From positions 1 through 10,853 of the forward strand of contig JAEWFE010000281.1 in NCBI GenBank assembly GCA_023389005.1: DNA of 10,853 nucleotides, in the 5' to 3' direction. Positions 7,784 to 10,853 of this stretch are shown here, piece by piece. The notes under the pieces were generated by a model that was not told the origin of the DNA, did no database searches, and was given only the letters and a program-made list of their open reading frames with translations. The stretch's first letter is position 1; every line of letters begins with the position of its first letter. The stretch is from Bacillota bacterium. GTDB lineage: Bacteria; Bacillota; Bacilli; Lactobacillales; Enterococcaceae. The position numbers and the translations under genes were made by a program.

Positions 7784-8791
7784 ATGAAGAAAAAAGCATT
7801 ATTAGCTACTTTGGCGGCTGTTTCTGTTTTAGGTTTAGCAGCTTGTTCCAAAGACTCTGATCAAACTATCGCCTCAATGAAAGGCCAAACCATTACTGTT
7901 CAAGATTTCTATAATGAAATTAAATCAAATTCTACTAGCCAAAGCGTGGTTCGTAGCATGATTATTTACGATGTATTTGACAAAGCATACGGCGATAAAG
8001 TTACCGATAAACAAGTCGATGCAAAATACAAAGAACAAGCGAAACAATATGGTGATAGCTTTGAATCTCAATTAAAAGCTGCTGGCTATACAAAAGAAAG
8101 CTTCAAGAAAACCATTCGTCAACAATTAGCTTTAGACGCTGGTTTGAAAGCACATGTGAAATTAACAGATGCAGATTATAAGACTGCTTGGGATTCATTC
8201 CATCCAGAAGTCACTGCACAATTCATCCAAGTTTCAAGTGAAGATGAAGCTAAATCAGTAATTGAAGAAGCGAAGAAAGATGGCGCAGACTTTGCAAAAA
8301 TTGCGAAAGAAAAATCAATCGCAACAAGCAATAAAGGCAAAGATGTGAAATTTGATTCTACAAGTTCAGATGTACCTACAGAAGTGAAATCAGCTGCCTT
8401 TGCGTTAAAAGATGGCGAAATTTCAGCTGAACCAATCGCGGTGACTGATGCATCTACTTATCAAACTTCTTATTATGTCGTTAAAATGGTGAAAACCCAA
8501 GCAAAAGGGAACGACATGGATAAATACAAAAAGACTTTGAAGAAGATTGCTACTGATAATAAATTAAATGATTCTACCTTTGTGACAAAAACAATTGGTG
8601 AAGAATTGAAGAAAGCCAATGTGAAGATTAAAGATAAGACTTTCGCGGATGTATTATCTACTTACATTGATGCAACGAAGACAAGTTCATCATCAAAGAC
8701 TAAATCTTCAAAATCAGAAACAAAAGAATCATCAAGTTCAAGTAAAGAAGAAACAAAAGAATCTTCTACTTCAACTTCAGAATCTAAATAA
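7784..8791 (+). CDS. prsA: PrsA-type foldase lipoprotein with degenerate parvulin domain
   Basis: Extracytoplasmic folding factor for secreted proteins, lipid-anchored to the outer face of the membrane; 335 residues. A signal peptide with KKK and a hydrophobic core ends in lipobox LAAC, with the modified cysteine at residue 21. The N-terminal chaperone region (about 22-135) contains the family-typical start 'IASMKGQTITVQDFYNEI'. The parvulin-like domain spans about 141-237, then a helical part to about 295, then a Ser/Lys/Glu/Thr low-complexity tail (298-335) typical of enterococcal PrsA. Aligned by eye with Bacillus PrsA, the catalytic histidines are missing: the SHIL His corresponds to Phe147 and the GYHIIK His to Tyr231, and the GGDLGWF loop is replaced by NKGKDVKF. 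Chaperone activity without isomerase activity is therefore likely. The yhaM-prsA neighbourhood is conserved in Firmicutes. It is monocistronic with its own promoter and terminator. Confidence 0.94.
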   Translation: MKKKALLATLAAVSVLGLAACSKDSDQTIASMKGQTITVQDFYNEIKSNSTSQSVVRSMIIYDVFDKAYGDKVTDKQVDAKYKEQAKQYGDSFESQLKAAGYTKESFKKTIRQQLALDAGLKAHVKLTDADYKTAWDSFHPEVTAQFIQVSSEDEAKSVIEEAKKDGADFAKIAKEKSIATSNKGKDVKFDSTSSDVPTEVKSAAFALKDGEISAEPIAVTDASTYQTSYYVVKMVKTQAKGNDMDKYKKTLKKIATDNKLNDSTFVTKTIGEELKKANVKIKDKTFADVLSTYIDATKTSSSSKTKSSKSETKESSSSSKEETKESSTSTSESK

Positions 8792-8804
8792 TCGATTAAT
8801 AAAG

Positions 8805-8845
8805 GCTACCTAGTGCTGTGATTGGCATTAGGTGGCTTTTTTTTT
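8805..8845 (+). terminator. Intrinsic terminator of prsA
   Basis: A 12-bp stem, GCTACCTAGTGC (8805-8816) with GCATTAGGTGGC (8825-8836), contains two G-U pairs and an 8-base loop, followed by nine T (8837-8845). It begins 13 bases after the prsA stop codon. Confidence 0.92.
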
Positions 8846-8858
8846 GTGATAAAAGAAT
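8839..8858 (+). repeat. 20-bp direct repeat, left copy (flanks relBE)
   Basis: TTTTTTTGTGATAAAAGAAT is identical to positions 9442-9461. It begins in the T-run of the prsA terminator. The 13 bases after the T-run are not simple sequence, so identity is not due to the terminator alone. The two copies are 603 bases apart and bracket the toxin-antitoxin operon. Confidence 0.8.
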
Positions 8859-8886
8859 TGAAATTTGCATTACAATGTAATACAAT
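8858..8886 (+). promoter_or_regulatory. Promoter of the relBE operon
   Basis: TTGAAA (8858-8863), a 17-base spacer, and TACAAT (8881-8886). Transcription would begin near 8893, about 25 bases before the antitoxin ATG. The -10 box is covered by the palindromic operator described separately, which fits autorepression. Confidence 0.75.
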
Positions 8887-8893
8887 TGTTGTA
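8869..8893 (+). promoter_or_regulatory. Two adjoining palindromes, probable antitoxin operator
   Basis: ATTAC-AAT-GTAAT (8869-8881) and TACAA-TTG-TTGTA (8881-8893) are two 13-bp inverted repeats with centres 12 bases apart, sharing one base. They span the -10 region. Ribbon-helix-helix antitoxins bind such paired palindromes as adjacent dimers. Binding by this antitoxin is inferred, not shown. Confidence 0.6.
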
Positions 8894-8917
8894 GAGAACT
8901 TTAAGGAGGGGCATATT

Positions 8918-9133
8918 ATGAGAGTAACGACGATTCGATTAAACGAGCAAGAAGAAAAAATGTTTCAAAGCTATGCGGAATTAACTGGATTACCTTTATC
9001 AACTCTTATGAAGCAAGCTTTAACAGAAAAGATTGAAGATTTCTTAGATTTACAGGCTGGTATTGAAGCTCTTCAAAATATAACTGGAGAATCGATTTCT
9101 CTTCAAGATATGATGAGAGATGAAGAATTATGA
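8918..9133 (+). CDS. relB: RelB-family ribbon-helix-helix antitoxin
   Basis: The antitoxin of a type II toxin-antitoxin pair, 71 residues: it binds and neutralises the RelE-like toxin and should repress its own promoter. The N-terminus RVTTIRL (2-8) is the DNA-contacting beta strand of a ribbon-helix-helix fold, followed by two helices (about 10-22 and 27-43); the acidic, flexible C-terminus (about 44-71, ending MMRDEEL) is the usual toxin-wrapping part. The start is set by AAGGAGG (8903-8909), 8 bases before the ATG. An in-frame extension up to 8822 would overlap the prsA terminator and is rejected. Its stop overlaps the toxin start (ATGA), so the two are translationally coupled. The symbol reflects the family, not a proven orthologue. 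Confidence 0.9.
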   Translation: MRVTTIRLNEQEEKMFQSYAELTGLPLSTLMKQALTEKIEDFLDLQAGIEALQNITGESISLQDMMRDEEL

Positions 9134-9399
9134 AATATCATGTTGAGTTCGAAAAGAAAGCTTATAAAGAATTTTTAAAACTGGATACACCAATTCGTAA
9201 GCAGATTTTACTGTGGTTGAACAAAAATATTGAAGGTTGTGAAAATCCTAGATGGACAGGCAAAGCATTAACCGCAGACAAATCTGGCTTATGGCGTTAT
9301 AGAATTGGAAAATATCGTCTTATTTGTGATATTAGAGATAGTCAAGCGATTGTACTTGTAATTAAATCTGGTAAAAGAGAAAAAATCTATGAAATATAA
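9130..9399 (+). CDS. relE: RelE/ParE-superfamily toxin, probable mRNA interferase
   Basis: The toxin of the pair, 89 residues, cytoplasmic and basic. RelE proteins cut mRNA in the ribosomal A site and stop growth when the antitoxin is degraded. Visible family features are an N-terminal strand (YHVEFEKKA), two helices (about 8-35), and the beta-sheet core WRYRIGKYRLICDI (55-68), with basic residues Arg56, Arg58, Lys61 and Arg63. The C-terminal GKREKIY (81-87) places Arg83 and Tyr87 where E. coli RelE has catalytic Arg81 and Tyr87. The gene seems intact and active. It overlaps the antitoxin by 4 bases and is followed within 8 bases by a terminator. A ParE-like gyrase poison is a less likely alternative because the C-terminal Tyr and Arg are kept. 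Confidence 0.9.
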   Translation: MKYHVEFEKKAYKEFLKLDTPIRKQILLWLNKNIEGCENPRWTGKALTADKSGLWRYRIGKYRLICDIRDSQAIVLVIKSGKREKIYEI

Positions 9400-9406
9400 T
9401 ATTTTC

Positions 9407-9448
9407 ACTCATCTTGTGTAATGAATAAAACACAAGATGAGTTTTTTT
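9407..9448 (+). terminator. Intrinsic terminator of relBE
   Basis: A perfect 13-bp stem, ACTCATCTTGTGT (9407-9419) with ACACAAGATGAGT (9430-9442), and a 10-base loop, followed by a run of T to 9448. It is unidirectional: no T-run follows it on the minus strand. Confidence 0.95.
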
Positions 9449-9461
9449 GTGATAAAAGAAT
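9442..9461 (+). repeat. 20-bp direct repeat, right copy (flanks relBE)
   Basis: Identical to 8839-8858. It begins in the T-run of the relBE terminator and extends 13 bases past it. The sequences diverge immediately afterwards (TTGAAA on the left, GGTATC on the right). Confidence 0.8.
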
Positions 9462-9527
9462 GGTATCGGGTGCAAGTTATATGAAATTCTTATGATGAGT
9501 TATAGTTTTTTAGTATATTCTAAGGGC

Positions 9528-9557
9528 TTGATATAAATAGTGGCTATTGTTTATAAT
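9528..9557 (+). promoter_or_regulatory. Promoter of the oppA-like gene
   Basis: TTGATA (9528-9533), an 18-base spacer, and a perfect TATAAT (9552-9557). Transcription would start near 9564, leaving a 26-base leader with GAGG (9579-9582) 7 bases before the ATG. No obvious operator palindrome or CodY box was seen between the relBE terminator and this promoter. Confidence 0.75.
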
Positions 9558-9589
9558 TTAGGCACAAATTCAACAAAAGAGGTGTTTCA

Positions 9590-10853
9590 ATGAAAAAGTG
9601 GTTAAAATATAGCATCGCATTTCTAGCAGTGGGGACGTTATTAGCAGGATGCGGACAAGAGAAAACAAAAGAATCAAGTAAAAAGGCAGATGCGCCAAAA
9701 GTCGAACAAAAAATAGCCGTTAGTTTACCAGCACAACTGTCAACAATAGATACGACACAAACAACAGATAAAGTCACATTTACCGTTGTGCAACATATTT
9801 TTGAAGGACTTTATCGTTTAGATGATGATTCTAAGGTTGTTCCTGGCCTGGCAAAAAGTGTCGATATTAGTGAAGATGGCAAAACCTATACTTTCCATCT
9901 TCGTGATGATGCCAAATGGAGCGATGGCACACCAATTACAGCCGGTGATTTCTTATTTGCTTGGAAACGTTTGGTCAATCCAGCAACTCAAGGGCCAAAC
10001 GCTTATTGGTTAGATAATGTCATCAACAGTAAAGAAATCCGTAATGGCAAGAAAGATATTGATACAATTGGCTTAAAAGCAGTGGATGATCAAACCTTTG
10101 AAGTGCAATTGATTAATCCACAACCATCCTTTCTTTCTGTGATTTCAATTGGTTGGTTAGCACCTCAAAATGAAAAATATGTCACAGCAAAAGGCGATAA
10201 ATATGCGGCAACCAGTGAAGATGCGATTTATTCTGGTCCATTTGTCTTAAAAAATTGGAAACAAACTTCAGATACTTGGGAGTTAGCACCAAATCCTTAT
10301 TACTATGATAAGAAAAAAGTGAAATTAACCCAAGTAGATGGTTCAACGATTAAAGAAGATAATACAGGGATTAACCTTTACCAAACGGGTGATTTAGATT
10401 TAACCAAAATTTCTGGTCAGTTTGTCCAACAGTATAAAAATGACAAAGCAAAATATTCTGAACTTGAAGTGGTGAATTATTACTTAGACTTAAATAAAAA
10501 AGCCAATACACCATTAGCCAATGTCGAATTACGTAAGGCGATTGCTCAAGCAGTGGATCGAGAAAGTTTAGCGAAAAAAGTCTTAAATGATGGTTCAAAA
10601 GCATTAAGTGGTCTTGTACCAGCGAACCTTTACCAAAACAAAAAAGGTGAAGATTTCAGAAAATACAGTGGCAATTATAATACGTACGATGTCAAAGTAG
10701 CCAAAGAACATTTTGAAAAAGCGAAGAAAGACTTAGGCGATGATATCAAGATTACTTTATTAGTCGCTGATACAGAAAATAGTAAGAAAATCGCGGAATT
10801 TGTGCAAAATCAATTAGAAACGCACTTAAAAGGCTTGAAGATTGAAGTGACGC
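9590..10853 (+). CDS. Oligopeptide-binding lipoprotein, OppA-like, partial (C-terminus off the right edge)
   Basis: Substrate-binding protein of a peptide ABC importer (SBP_bac_5 family), tethered outside the membrane. 421 codons are visible; the family usually runs to about 530-550, so perhaps the last fifth is missing. A signal peptide (residues 1-20) ends in lipobox LAGC, with the lipidated cysteine at 21. Typical blocks follow: VVPGLAKS (83-90), the family signature around DGKTYTFHLRDDAKWSDG (96-113), GDFLFAWKRLVNP (119-131), YSGPFVLKNW (214-223), and ANVELRKAIAQAVDRE (310-325), the conserved 'RxAIxxAxDR' helix. Permease and ATPase genes are not in the window, so it may be a stand-alone binding protein using an Opp system encoded elsewhere, as with enterococcal pheromone-binding PrgZ/TraC; this is inference. 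Start and ribosome-binding site are unambiguous. Confidence 0.92.
   Translation, partial: MKKWLKYSIAFLAVGTLLAGCGQEKTKESSKKADAPKVEQKIAVSLPAQLSTIDTTQTTDKVTFTVVQHIFEGLYRLDDDSKVVPGLAKSVDISEDGKTYTFHLRDDAKWSDGTPITAGDFLFAWKRLVNPATQGPNAYWLDNVINSKEIRNGKKDIDTIGLKAVDDQTFEVQLINPQPSFLSVISIGWLAPQNEKYVTAKGDKYAATSEDAIYSGPFVLKNWKQTSDTWELAPNPYYYDKKKVKLTQVDGSTIKEDNTGINLYQTGDLDLTKISGQFVQQYKNDKAKYSELEVVNYYLDLNKKANTPLANVELRKAIAQAVDRESLAKKVLNDGSKALSGLVPANLYQNKKGEDFRKYSGNYNTYDVKVAKEHFEKAKKDLGDDIKITLLVADTENSKKIAEFVQNQLETHLKGLKIEVT

Noticed and set aside
8822..8917. N-terminal extension of the antitoxin
   Set aside because: It overlaps the prsA terminator hairpin and the relBE promoter; the strong AAGGAGG points to ATG 8918.
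9544..9777. Minus-strand open frame opposite the start of the oppA-like gene
   Set aside because: It is antisense to the signal peptide and promoter region of a clear lipoprotein gene; no ribosome-binding site or family resemblance.

Overview
The window looks like the chromosome of a low-GC Gram-positive coccus, most likely an Enterococcus. The evidence is strong GGAGG-type ribosome-binding sites, extended -10 (TGn) promoters, a yhaO-yhaN-yhaM-prsA gene order known from Firmicutes, and a PrsA lipoprotein with a long Ser/Lys/Glu-rich tail and an 'FHPEV...' domain resembling enterococcal PrsA. The species cannot be fixed from the sequence alone.

Layout. (1) Positions 1-2522, minus strand: a three-gene ABC-2 type exporter operon, read from right to left as permease (TTG start), permease, ATPase. 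The ATPase runs off the left edge. This part is visibly more A+T-rich than the rest. (2) Positions 2523-2920: an AT-rich divergent intergenic region holding the promoters of the exporter and of the nuclease operon. (3) Positions 2921-7657, plus strand: a tight three-gene operon for an SbcD-like metallophosphatase nuclease (YhaO), its large coiled-coil ATPase partner (YhaN), and the OB-fold/HD-domain 3'-5' exoribonuclease YhaM. (4) Positions 7784-8845: prsA, an extracytoplasmic foldase lipoprotein, with a strong intrinsic terminator. (5) Positions 8858-9448: a compact RelB/RelE-type toxin-antitoxin operon with its own promoter, palindromic operator and perfect-stem terminator. It is bracketed by a 20-bp direct repeat shared with the two terminator tails. 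(6) From 9528 to the right edge: a promoter and an oligopeptide-binding lipoprotein gene (OppA-like) that runs off the window.

How the genes fit together. YhaO/YhaN probably form an SbcCD/Mre11-Rad50-like complex, with YhaM as a co-expressed nuclease. PrsA and the OppA-like protein are both exported lipoproteins anchored to the outer face of the membrane, one folding secreted proteins and the other capturing peptides for import. The toxin-antitoxin pair looks like a self-contained insert between them. The exporter trio is an independent divergent unit of unknown substrate.

I see no CRISPR array, rRNA, tRNA, transposase or prophage gene. The best candidates for something new are the repeat-bracketed relBE insertion and the PrsA whose parvulin domain lacks its catalytic histidines. 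A more speculative one is that the lipoprotein signal-peptide tails resemble enterococcal sex pheromones.
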